Source of the DNA: Rhizobium sp. CCGE 510
GTDB lineage: Bacteria; Pseudomonadota; Alphaproteobacteria; Rhizobiales; Rhizobiaceae
DNA: 64,000 nucleotides
Reading direction: 5' to 3'
Assembly (NCBI RefSeq): GCF_000292525.1
Contig: NZ_AEYF01000021.1
Span: 111,206 to 175,205, forward strand
This document shows positions 8,532 through 16,113 of the stretch, in pieces. The notes under the pieces are model-generated. The model was not told the origin of the DNA. It searched no databases and saw nothing but the letters and a program-made list of their open reading frames with translations. A program made the position numbers and the translations under genes. Positions within the stretch are counted from its first letter, which is position 1, and each line of letters opens with the position of its first letter.

Positions 8532-8549
8532 GCTACAGTTTGATGACGT
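8532..8549 (-). promoter_or_regulatory. Candidate Pho box ahead of btaA
   Basis: Read on the minus strand, ACGTCATCAAACTGTAGC matches 11 of 18 positions of the two-repeat PhoB site (CTGTCAT-N4-CTGTCAT). The best matches are GTCAT in the first half and CTGT in the second. It lies about 45 bases before the btaA start. The match is partial. Confidence 0.45.
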
Positions 8550-8677
8550 GGGCTGTGGGTCGCCGTTCTCAGGGGAGATCGCCTCCTGGTAAAGTGATCG
8601 CTATGACGGCTCTTCTTCACTGCGGCCCCTTTCCGGCGGGTGCGATTCCTGCTTCTCTCCGGACATGGAGGAATGCC

Positions 8678-10102
8678 ATGCGATTTGTCCTGCGTATGCT
8701 GAAGGCGCTTGCTCTCCTTGCCGTTCTCGTCGTCATCGCTGCCGCCGGCTGGCTTTTTTTCCAGCCGCCGGAACTGCTGCGTGTCGGCGACGGCTATGCC
8801 GCTAAAATCGTCTGCTCCAACGTCTTCATCGCCGGCCGGGAGGCCGAGGAAGTGCTCCGTGATGATGTCCAGGCGCCGGGAAATCCGCTCCTGCGGCTGG
8901 TGCGCGTCAGCGTCGACCGCGACGACGACCGTGTGACGGCGCGCTTCATGGGAATGTTTGCCCCAAGTTATGCGCTCTATCGCGGCGCTTTCGGCTGCAC
9001 GAGCGTGCCGGACGGCAATTTCGAGGCGGCGGCGAATGCGGTACCTTTCGATGCGCCGGCCAGGGCGGAGGTGGACGGGGCGTTGTGGCCGGAGGGGGAG
9101 GCTGCCGGTGATCAACCGGACGGGAAGATCGCCGCGTTGCTTGCCGATGAGAGAGTTGCCGGCCCGGCCATGAGGGCGATCGTGGTGGTGCGCAACGGCC
9201 GTATCGTCGCCGAAACTTTTGGCGCCGGCTTCTCGGCGAAGACACCGCTGATCGGCTGGTCGATGACGAAAACGGTGAATGCTGCGATCCTCGGCCGGCT
9301 GATGCTCGACGGCAAGATCTCCTTCGACGATGATAATCTGCTGGCGCAGTGGAAGAGCGATCAGCGCGCCAGGATCAAGGTCTCCGACCTGCTCGGCATG
9401 GAGAGCGGACTTGCCTTCAACGAGGACTACGGCGATGTCGCCGATGTGACCCGCATGCTCTATCTCGATCCCGACATGGTATCGCTGCCGGCAAACGCCC
9501 CGATGGAGGCCGCACCCGGCCAGCGCTTCCGTTATTCGAGCGGCACGGCGGTGCTGTTGTCGCGTATCTGGATGGATCGGGTCGGCCATGCACAGGCGGC
9601 CTTTTCCTATCCGCACGACGCGCTGTTTTCGCCGCTCGGAATGACCAGCGCCGTGTTCGAACTCGATGCGCGCGGCACGTTTGCCGGAAGCTCCTATCTC
9701 TACGCGACGGCGCATGACTGGGCGCGTTTCGGACAGTTCCTGCTGCAGGATGGAGTGTGGAACGGTCAACGGCTGTTGCCGGAAGGTTTTGTCGGCGCCA
9801 TGCGCACGCCGACGGCAGCGTCGAACGGCCGCTATACGCAGGGCCAGGCTTGGCTCGCGCCCGGTGGCTCGAGTGCCAAGTTCGGGCTGCCCGAAGATAC
9901 ATTCTGGCTGACGGGGCATGACGGGCAGAGCATTGCGATCGTGCCGTCCGCCAATCTGGTCGTCATCCGGCTCGGGCTGACGCCGAGCCGGCTCGGTTAT
10001 CAGCCGCAGACGCTTCTCAAGGCGGTCCTGGCGACCTTGCCGCAACCGGGAGAGCCGCAACGGCAGGCCGGATCGCAACGGCAAGCCCAGCCGCAGCCAT
10101 AG
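8678..10102 (+). CDS. Membrane-anchored serine hydrolase, beta-lactamase/class C family
   Basis: The 474-residue protein has one N-terminal membrane segment (about residues 7-25) and a periplasmic beta-lactamase-fold domain. The active-site S-x-x-K is SMTK in IGWSMTKTVN, and the Y-x-S type motif is FRYSSGT. Relatives include esterases, D-aminopeptidases and 6-aminohexanoate-dimer hydrolases; true cephalosporinase activity is not implied. ATG 8678 follows GGAGGAA by 4 bases; longer in-frame starts back to 8540 would overlap the btaA promoter and lack a ribosome site. The C-terminal tail is Q/P rich and poorly conserved in look. Confidence 0.88.
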   Translation: MRFVLRMLKALALLAVLVVIAAAGWLFFQPPELLRVGDGYAAKIVCSNVFIAGREAEEVLRDDVQAPGNPLLRLVRVSVDRDDDRVTARFMGMFAPSYALYRGAFGCTSVPDGNFEAAANAVPFDAPARAEVDGALWPEGEAAGDQPDGKIAALLADERVAGPAMRAIVVVRNGRIVAETFGAGFSAKTPLIGWSMTKTVNAAILGRLMLDGKISFDDDNLLAQWKSDQRARIKVSDLLGMESGLAFNEDYGDVADVTRMLYLDPDMVSLPANAPMEAAPGQRFRYSSGTAVLLSRIWMDRVGHAQAAFSYPHDALFSPLGMTSAVFELDARGTFAGSSYLYATAHDWARFGQFLLQDGVWNGQRLLPEGFVGAMRTPTAASNGRYTQGQAWLAPGGSSAKFGLPEDTFWLTGHDGQSIAIVPSANLVVIRLGLTPSRLGYQPQTLLKAVLATLPQPGEPQRQAGSQRQAQPQP

Positions 10103-10133
10103 GCGGCTTCCGCCGTTCCGGTCGTTTTATTGT

Positions 10134-11063
10134 TTAATAGTTGCCCTGGGCGATGTCGGTCATGCCCTTGCGCTTGGCGTCGTAATAATAGCCGCGCGCA
10201 TAGAGGCGCACGGCGTCGTCTTCCTTGCTGTCGGAGACGAGCCAGGCGCCGCGCAGATATTTCGCGGCATACTTGATATTGGTCTCGGCATCGAAAAGAC
10301 CGCCCGGGGCGCCGTCATACCCCATGGACTTGGCAGTGTTGTATTTGATCTGCATGAGGCCGAAATAGCCGCGCTTGTTGTAGGCCTTGGCGTTGTAGCG
10401 GCTCTCGCGATGGACGATGCGGTGGAGCAGCGTCTCTGGAATTTGGTAGAGCTTCGAATATTTCTGAATGAGCTTGGTGACGAAGCTCTTTTCGACCGTC
10501 GGCGCATCGTCCTTGTCGTCGTCGCTGAACATCGGCGGCGCCGTCGGCGGATCGATCGGCCCGGATTCATCGAAGCCGTAGTCCATTCTGGAACGCGGCG
10601 TCGTATCGACTGCGGCAAGTGCCGCAAGCGCGCCGTTCTGCGGTGTCGCGGCAAAGGCAAGCTGCGTCGTCGGCTGTGCAGGGGCTCCCGGACGCGGTGT
10701 CGGCACTACGGACTGGATCGCCGTCATTTCGGGCGTCAGCGGGATTTGCGCATAGGCTGCCGGCTGTATCGTGAGATCGGCAGGCTGAGAGGCTGTCACC
10801 GTCGGCATCGCCGTCGCGGTCAGGGAAGGGGATTCCTGAGGAAGGGTGGCGCTGGCGACTGCCTGACCGCTTGTGCCTTCGGCTGTCGGAATCGCGGCAA
10901 GCGTGGCGTCCTCACCGGGTTTCGGCATCGGCACAACGGTCTGGGCGGCTGTCAGTTCGGCCTGGGATGTGTATTCGACGCTGGCGCATCCCGTCATCAC
11001 GCCGCAGAATATCGTCGAAACGACAAGACTGCGTTTCAGGCCGGACAATCCGATCGCTACCAT
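10134..11063 (-). CDS. Lytic transglycosylase (SLT domain) lipoprotein
   Basis: The 309-residue protein has a signal sequence ending in the lipobox-like VMTGC (Cys about residue 26). A long low-complexity T/P/A-rich linker follows (about 30-190), and an SLT domain closes the protein. The catalytic Glu lies in HRIVHRESRYN; GLMQIKYNTAKSMGY, DAETNIKYAAKYL and a Y-rich end are family marks. It is predicted to cleave peptidoglycan at the outer or inner membrane face. The C-terminal domain closely resembles that of the gene at 15385. It is convergent with the serine hydrolase gene. Confidence 0.88.
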   Translation of the reverse strand: MVAIGLSGLKRSLVVSTIFCGVMTGCASVEYTSQAELTAAQTVVPMPKPGEDATLAAIPTAEGTSGQAVASATLPQESPSLTATAMPTVTASQPADLTIQPAAYAQIPLTPEMTAIQSVVPTPRPGAPAQPTTQLAFAATPQNGALAALAAVDTTPRSRMDYGFDESGPIDPPTAPPMFSDDDKDDAPTVEKSFVTKLIQKYSKLYQIPETLLHRIVHRESRYNAKAYNKRGYFGLMQIKYNTAKSMGYDGAPGGLFDAETNIKYAAKYLRGAWLVSDSKEDDAVRLYARGYYYDAKRKGMTDIAQGNY

Positions 11064-11237
11064 TCCGCCACTTTCGTGAAATCGCGCCGCCCCGGCAACG
11101 TATAAAAGTTACTAAAAACCTTAAGCCCTGGTGACCCCATTAACCTATTCGTGGCATTTCGGCAACCACGCAATGTTACTAGGGGAGCCAGATCGATTCA
11201 TCATCGATCCGATCCATCAAATGCCGGGACTAAACAA

Positions 11238-11873
11238 CTAGGCTGCAATGCGGCGATACCCGGCCGTTACGGCGCCTGCAGCGATCAGCAGGGTGCCGCC
11301 GGTACGGTTTACGGCGCGCTGGATGCTCGCTTTGCGAATCAGCCCGCGGGCGGTATGGGCGAGAAACGCATAGGTGGAAGCGTTGAGGATCGCCAGTACG
11401 AGGAAGGTGGCTTCCATGATCGCCATCTGACCGACGAAGGGCAGGGCCGGATTGAGGAATTGCGGCACGAAGGCGACGAAGAAGATGATGCTCTTCGGAT
11501 TGAGGGCAGTGACGACATAGGCGTGGAGGAAGATCTTGAGCGACTTCTCTTCCGGCAGATTGTCGTTATCGGCAACCGGTTCGCCGATGATGGGAGCCCG
11601 CCAGAGCTTGATTCCCAGCCAGATCAGATAGGCGCCGCCGACCCACTTCAAGACGGTGAAAAGGGTGGCGGAGGCGGCAAGGATGGCGCCGAGACCAAAG
11701 AGAGACGCCGTCATCGCGGTGAAGTCACCCAGCGCCACGCCGCCCACCGTCGCAAACGCAGTCCTGCGGCCATGACCGAGCGCATAGGAAACGACGAGCA
11801 GTATCGTCGGCCCCGGTATGGCCAGCATGATGGCGGATGCGGCCGCAAAAGCGAGCCAAGCTTCAAGTGACAT
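11238..11873 (-). CDS. LysE/RhtB-family amino-acid exporter
   Basis: The 211-residue membrane protein has about six spans. The family signature is at the N terminus: AIMLAIPGPTILLVVSYALGHG. LNPKSIIFFVAFVPQFL marks the fourth region. Members export basic amino acids, homoserine, threonine or related metabolites; the substrate here is unknown. ATG 11873 has a good GGAG site 7 bases ahead. It stands alone, with a TTAACCAT motif about 45 bases upstream. Confidence 0.9.
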   Translation of the reverse strand: MSLEAWLAFAAASAIMLAIPGPTILLVVSYALGHGRRTAFATVGGVALGDFTAMTASLFGLGAILAASATLFTVLKWVGGAYLIWLGIKLWRAPIIGEPVADNDNLPEEKSLKIFLHAYVVTALNPKSIIFFVAFVPQFLNPALPFVGQMAIMEATFLVLAILNASTYAFLAHTARGLIRKASIQRAVNRTGGTLLIAAGAVTAGYRRIAA

Positions 11874-11930
11874 GGTGTCTCCTCCTATTCCTCGGGAACA
11901 AGCAAAGACATCATATTAACCATCCGTCAA

Positions 11931-13142
11931 TCACGCTTCTTTGTATTTCTGGCCTATATTGTCCATCACTTCGGCAAACCATGCCGTCGAAAGGTCAAAA
12001 GCCTTGCCGCCCTTGATGCGCGGAAATTCTATAGTGCGCAATTTACCGTTCTGCGCTTCATCATGGCCGGTGACGCCGGAGACTTTGTTGAGCGCGCTTT
12101 CGACGGCGAGATCGACCATGCTCTGGATCAGCCTGAGGTCGTCGCCGTTGGCAGGCGCCGAGCGGGCGAAATAGCCTGATTTCTGCACGAGCGAACGTTC
12201 GGCGTTCAACAGGCTGGCGAACTGCTTCTGGAACCAGGCGCCGACATTGATCGTGTCGATCTTCACATGGCCAAAGGCGTCGCGCTTGACGGTTTCGCCG
12301 GCGGCTTCGCGCTCCGTGACGATGGCGTCGAGGCAAGCGCCTTCGGAGACGAAGACCGTGGCGTGGCCGTTGCGGTCCATGCTTTCCTTCAGGCGGGCGG
12401 CCTCGGCGTCGAGGTCGAAGGCCATCTCAGGCAGGTAGACGGCGTCGATGCTCTTCAGATGCGCGTTCATCATCAGGCCGTCGACATACTGGTTGCGGCT
12501 GGTGCGCTGGAGATAGGCGCGGGCGGTCGCCGCCGTCAGCCAGCCGCAATGGCGGCCCATGACCTCGTGGATGACGAGGGTGCGGGGGGCGGCCGTCTGT
12601 TCGTTGCCGACATTGTCGAAGAAATGCGCGCCGACTTCGGCGGCCGTCCAGGCGCCGAGCGACTGGCGGATCGGCACGACGTCGTTGTCGACAGTCTTCG
12701 GCAGGCCGACGACGGTGAGATTGTAGCCGTTGGCGGCGAGATAAGCGGCAAGGTCGGCGGCTGTGGTGTTGGTGTCGTCGCCGCCGATCGTGTGGAGAAT
12801 GGTGATGCCGTCATTGGCGAGGCGTTCGGCGGCAATCCGCAGCGGGTTCTCGCCTTCCTTGACCAGGCCGCGCTTGACGCAATCGGCGGCATTGGTGAGC
12901 TTGACGCGGCTGTTGCCGATCGGCGAGCCGCCATAGCGATGCAGTTGCGGCGCCTTTTCGCGCATTTCGCGGCTGATCTCGATGCTGTCGCCGAGCAGTA
13001 CGCCCTGGTAGCCGGACTTATACGCGACGATATCGAGGTCGGGGGCGATGTCGCTGTAGCGTTCGATGAGCCCGCCGACGGCGGAGGAGAGACAGGGCGC
13101 CAGGCCTCCGGCGGTCAGCATTGCAACTTTCTGCTTGGCCAT
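11931..13142 (-). CDS. pfp: 6-phosphofructokinase, pyrophosphate-dependent type
   Basis: The 403-residue protein is a PfkA-superfamily enzyme. The N-terminal KVAMLTAGGLAPCLSSAVGG is the nucleotide/PPi loop. TIGGDDTNTTA holds the active-site GGDDT, where the ATP enzymes usually have GGDGS; the Asp at this point is the mark of PPi-dependent forms. PKTVDNDV is the catalytic loop with PKTxDND, and EVMGRHCGWL is the substrate-binding loop. It would phosphorylate fructose-6-phosphate, reversibly if PPi-linked. GGAGGG precedes the ATG by 5 bases. Its 5' side faces a rhizobial palindromic repeat. Confidence 0.9.
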   Translation of the reverse strand: MAKQKVAMLTAGGLAPCLSSAVGGLIERYSDIAPDLDIVAYKSGYQGVLLGDSIEISREMREKAPQLHRYGGSPIGNSRVKLTNAADCVKRGLVKEGENPLRIAAERLANDGITILHTIGGDDTNTTAADLAAYLAANGYNLTVVGLPKTVDNDVVPIRQSLGAWTAAEVGAHFFDNVGNEQTAAPRTLVIHEVMGRHCGWLTAATARAYLQRTSRNQYVDGLMMNAHLKSIDAVYLPEMAFDLDAEAARLKESMDRNGHATVFVSEGACLDAIVTEREAAGETVKRDAFGHVKIDTINVGAWFQKQFASLLNAERSLVQKSGYFARSAPANGDDLRLIQSMVDLAVESALNKVSGVTGHDEAQNGKLRTIEFPRIKGGKAFDLSTAWFAEVMDNIGQKYKEA

Positions 13143-13657
13143 GATCCCTCCTATGGCGTTTCGGTGCGGCGGCGTTAATCAGAGCGCGCGGCATCGAATG
13201 TGATTCCAGTGACGCGCTTTAGCTCTTTGTTTTCATGCATGTCATTATCCCGGAACCGCTGCACACTTCCAGGCGAATGCATGAGCGCATGGATGCGGCA
13301 GGGAAAGGGGCCTGTAAAGTAAAGAATTTACGAAAAATGTGCCTTTCTGTCGCGTGGCTACCGGAAGAGCTGATATAATCGTTTCAAGCCGGTTCTGACT
13401 GCCGAGAACTGTTGTGGAAATTGCCGGTCTGGCGCGCTCCGAAAGTTGGTACCCTAGCGATGCGGGCAATTCCGACGGTGTCGTAACACTCGTCTGATGC
13501 GGGATGAAGGCGGCTGCAATGATCCTTTGCTGCAGTGCGACAATTACAAAATCGTGAAAACTGTGTTCGGCCCTACGACCAATAGTCGCCTTGCAAAGGC
13601 TACGATTCTTTGGTCAAGCTGTTTGCATATAAGTTGACAAGCATGCGAGAGATTTCG
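13143..13657. other. Intergenic region pfp / djlA-like gene
   Basis: Divergent promoter space of 515 bases. Apart from the palindromic unit at 13181-13283 nothing definite is seen; TTGACA at 13636 is too close to the start to be a useful promoter on its own. Confidence 0.5.
13181..13283. repeat. Rhizobial intergenic palindromic repeat unit
   Basis: Two hairpins lie in tandem: AGCGCG(13183-13188)/CGCGCT(13213-13218), followed by CTTTGTTTT, then CATGCAT(13234-13240)/ATGCATG(13277-13283) enclosing TCATTATCCCGGAACCGCTG. I recall the combination 'ATGCATGTC-TTATCCC-AACCGCTGCACACTT' as a recurrent intergenic unit in rhizobial genomes; no second full copy is in this window. Confidence 0.55.
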
Positions 13658-14365
13658 ATGTCCTTCTGGGAAAAACTGTTGAATGCCATTGGCAATACCG
13701 CGGGCAATGCGCTGTCTGCGGTGGTCGAGGCTATCCGAACAGTTTTCGAAGGTGATCCCGAGACCCGCCGTAAAGTGGCTTTCTCCGTGGCGATCATCGC
13801 GCTGTCAGCCAAGATGGCCAAGGCCGACGGCGTTGTCAGCGAGAAGGAGGTCGAAGCCTTCCGCGAAATCTTCGAATTCCCACAGGATCAGGCTAAGAAC
13901 GTCGCCAGGCTTTACAACCTTGCACGACAGGACGTGGCTGGCTACGAGGCCTATGCCGAACGGCTCTCGACGCTTTGCGTCACCTGCGCGGCCAATTGCA
14001 CCGTGCTGGAAGACGTGCTTGACGGCCTCTTCCACATCGCCAAGGCCGATGGGCTGATCCACGAGAAGGAACTGAATTTCCTCAGCCACATCGGTGAGAT
14101 CTTCCAAATGAGCGAGACCCGCTTCGAGCAGATCGCCGCCCGCCATGTCTCCACAGGCGGCGATCCATACAAGGTGCTCGGCGTGTCGCCCTCTGACGAT
14201 TTCCCGACGATCCGCCGCCGTTACCACGGCCTCGTCAGCGAACATCATCCCGACCGGCTGATCTCGCGCGGCGTGCCCAAGGAATTCCACGTGATCGCCA
14301 ACGAACGCATGGCGGCACTGAATGCTGCCTATGCGGCGATCGAGAAGGAACGCCGCGCCGCATGA
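13658..14365 (+). CDS. DjlA-like TerB-domain and J-domain co-chaperone
   Basis: The 235-residue protein has a TerB-like helical domain (about residues 25-150; AIIALSAKMAKADGVVSEKEVEAF gives the acidic metal-binding-like repeat, seen again at HIAKADGLIHEKEL). A C-terminal J domain (about 165-235) carries the HPD motif in EHHPDRL. J domains stimulate DnaK ATPase. E. coli DjlA has the same TerB-J order but a membrane span first; here no clear span is visible. Start 13658 follows GAGAGAT; 13643 is an alternative. It overlaps the downstream amidase by ATGA. Confidence 0.88.
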   Translation: MSFWEKLLNAIGNTAGNALSAVVEAIRTVFEGDPETRRKVAFSVAIIALSAKMAKADGVVSEKEVEAFREIFEFPQDQAKNVARLYNLARQDVAGYEAYAERLSTLCVTCAANCTVLEDVLDGLFHIAKADGLIHEKELNFLSHIGEIFQMSETRFEQIAARHVSTGGDPYKVLGVSPSDDFPTIRRRYHGLVSEHHPDRLISRGVPKEFHVIANERMAALNAAYAAIEKERRAA

Positions 14366-15123
14366 CCTCGTTCGAGGCCGACTGCAGCAGCGCCCGGGTG
14401 CAGCCTTCGCCAAATCACGGCGAGCGGGCGGACGGGCGCCGCCCAGACATGATCCTGTTGCACTATACCGGCATGCCAAAGGCAGATGGCGCGCTCGACT
14501 GGCTCTGTCGCGCCGAAAGCCAGGTTTCCAGCCACTATTTCGTGCATGAGAATGGTGAGGTGGTGCAGCTCGTGCCGGAGGTGCGGCGTGCCTGGCACGC
14601 TGGTAAGAGCAGTTGGCAGGGCAAAACGGATATCAATTCGCTGTCGATCGGCATCGAGATCGCTAATGCCGGCCATCCCGGCGGACTTCCCGATTATCCG
14701 AAAGAGCAGGTCGCTGCGGTGATCGAATTGTGTCGCGACTGTGTCAAACGTTGGTCGATCGCGCCTGAACGGGTCCTCGGGCACTCCGATGTCGCCCCGA
14801 TCCGCAAGGTCGATCCGGGCGAAAAATTCCCCTGGGCCGAGCTTCACCGGGCGGGCGTCGGGCACTGGGTCGAACCGGCAACGATCACCGGCGGGCGCTT
14901 CTTCCAGCGGGGTGACGCCGGCCAGCCCGTCGAAGCATTGCAGTCGATGCTGTCGCTTTATGGTTACAGCACTGAAATTACCGGCGAATTCTCTGAAAAG
15001 ACGGCGGGTGACGTCGAAGCGTTCCAGCGCCATTTCCGGCCCGAACGGGTGGATGGCATCGCCGATTTCTCGACGATCGATACGCTGCATCGGCTGCTGT
15101 CGGCGCTGCCGCGTTATTCCTGA
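14362..15123 (+). CDS. N-acetylmuramoyl-L-alanine amidase, AmpD/AmiD type, with peptidoglycan-binding domain
   Basis: The 253-residue protein has an Amidase_2 domain (about 25-165). Probable zinc ligands are His in LLHYTG, His in VLGHSDVAP and Asp in KVDPGEKFPW; SHYFVHENGEV and AWHAGKS are family marks. A PG_binding_1 domain follows (about 185-245). It cuts the MurNAc-L-Ala bond. No signal peptide is visible, so it could act on anhydro-muropeptides in the cytoplasm like AmpD, although the wall-binding domain argues for export. The start overlaps the TerB/J-domain gene by four bases (ATGA), so the two are co-translated. Confidence 0.9.
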   Translation: MTSFEADCSSARVQPSPNHGERADGRRPDMILLHYTGMPKADGALDWLCRAESQVSSHYFVHENGEVVQLVPEVRRAWHAGKSSWQGKTDINSLSIGIEIANAGHPGGLPDYPKEQVAAVIELCRDCVKRWSIAPERVLGHSDVAPIRKVDPGEKFPWAELHRAGVGHWVEPATITGGRFFQRGDAGQPVEALQSMLSLYGYSTEITGEFSEKTAGDVEAFQRHFRPERVDGIADFSTIDTLHRLLSALPRYS

Positions 15124-15149
15124 GCGGAAGAGTGGGATTTCCGGGCGGA

Positions 15150-15170
15150 TTTCTCGCGATCAGCGAGAAA
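15150..15170 (+). terminator. Hairpin after the amidase gene, possible terminator
   Basis: An 8-bp perfect stem (TTTCTCGC / GCGAGAAA) with a 5-base loop lies 27 bases after the stop. No T run follows, so termination is uncertain. Confidence 0.4.
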
Positions 15171-15384
15171 ACCACCTCGCCACATCATTTCCCTATTATC
15201 TCCTCATTGCGATGGTCTAAGAACGCCCGCTGAACAGCGCTCGCGGCTTTTTCAAGTGTAACGATGAGCGCCAAATGAAACGATAAGAATTGCTGCGGAA
15301 CACGATCAATCCTTGATCGCGTATAACCGGATGACGGCGAGGCGCGCAGTCCTGCAATTCTATGGGTCGGAGTGAATAGACTAC

Positions 15385-15912
15385 ATGAAGAATATGATTG
15401 TTGGTGCTGCGGCATGCGTTGGCATGCTGCTGGCGGGATATAGTTTTGCCTTGGCTGGGGATGACTGGGGTGCCAGGGCTGAAACCATCTCGTTGAAAAC
15501 CGTCGATCGCCAGAGCGGTTATGCCATGCCGGATTTTTCCACGAGCACTCCCTATGCCGTGCTGATCAATAAATATGCCGCTGAATACAACGTGCCCGTC
15601 GCGCTCGCCCAGGCTGTCGTGCGTGTCGAGAGCAATTTCAATCCGAATGCCCGCGGCAGTGCCGGCGAAGTCGGCCTGATGCAGATCAAGCCGGCGACGG
15701 CGCGGATGATGGGTTATTCCGGTACGAAGAAGGGGCTGTTCGATCCCGAAACCAACATCAAATACGGGATGAAATATCTGGCGGCCGCCCATCAGCTCGG
15801 TGGCGGGCAGACGTGCAACACCATCCTGAAATACAATGCCGGCCATGCTGCTACCCGAATGAACCCGGTGTCGAAGACCTATTGCGGCAAGGTGCTGGCG
15901 ATGCTCGACTGA
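15385..15912 (+). CDS. Small lytic transglycosylase (SLT domain), exported
   Basis: The 175-residue protein has a signal peptide (about residues 1-25, ending near FALAGD) and then one SLT domain. The catalytic Glu is in QAVVRVESNFNP; GEVGLMQIKPATARMMGY, DPETNIKYGMKYL and ILKYNAGHAA are the standard motifs. It is about as short as an SLT protein can be. It would cleave glycan strands in the periplasm. The gene stands alone, preceded by 260 bases with a hairpin and followed by the 21-bp hairpin array. Confidence 0.9.
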   Translation: MKNMIVGAAACVGMLLAGYSFALAGDDWGARAETISLKTVDRQSGYAMPDFSTSTPYAVLINKYAAEYNVPVALAQAVVRVESNFNPNARGSAGEVGLMQIKPATARMMGYSGTKKGLFDPETNIKYGMKYLAAAHQLGGGQTCNTILKYNAGHAATRMNPVSKTYCGKVLAMLD

Positions 15913-15990
15913 GCTTCGCATGACCCGCTGGACGAAATTCCCTTCCGGCATTTTTGCTATATGAATCAGGACGCTCGCCGTGATATCCCC

Positions 15991-16108
15991 ACCTGAAACG
16001 AGGTGGGCTACCTCGATACGAGGTTAGGCCACCTCAAGATGAGGTTAGGCCACCTCGAGACGAGGTTAGGCCACCTCGAGACGAGGTTAGGCCACCTCGA
16101 GACGAGGT
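15991..16108 (+). repeat. Tandem array of six hairpin units, 21-bp period, ahead of FAD oxidoreductase gene
   Basis: Units start at 15991 (degenerate), 16010, 16031, 16052, 16073 and 16094. The common form is ACCTCGAGACGAGGT plus TAGGCC, a 6-bp stem with loop AGA. Unit 16031 reads ACCTCAAGATGAGGT: both arms change so that pairing is kept (G-C to A-T). Unit 16010 differs only in the loop (ATA). The last unit's GAGG lies 6 bases before ATG 16114 and is its only ribosome site, so the Shine-Dalgarno region itself is repeated. Confidence 0.9.
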
Positions 16109-16113
16109 TAGGT

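Noticed and set aside
11916..11923. TTAACCAT ahead of the LysE gene as a CtrA site
   Set aside because: A single 8-base match without palindrome or second half is expected by chance in a window of this size.
15991..16108. CRISPR-like repeat array
   Set aside because: The period is only 21 bases with 6-base constant linkers and no unique spacers, and no cas gene is present.
16003..16113. N-terminal extension of the first FAD oxidoreductase made of LGHLETR heptads
   Set aside because: The paralogue starts exactly at MAVDF without such an extension, the GTG at 16003 has no convincing ribosome site, and the DNA is better explained as hairpin repeats with a conserved base-pair swap.
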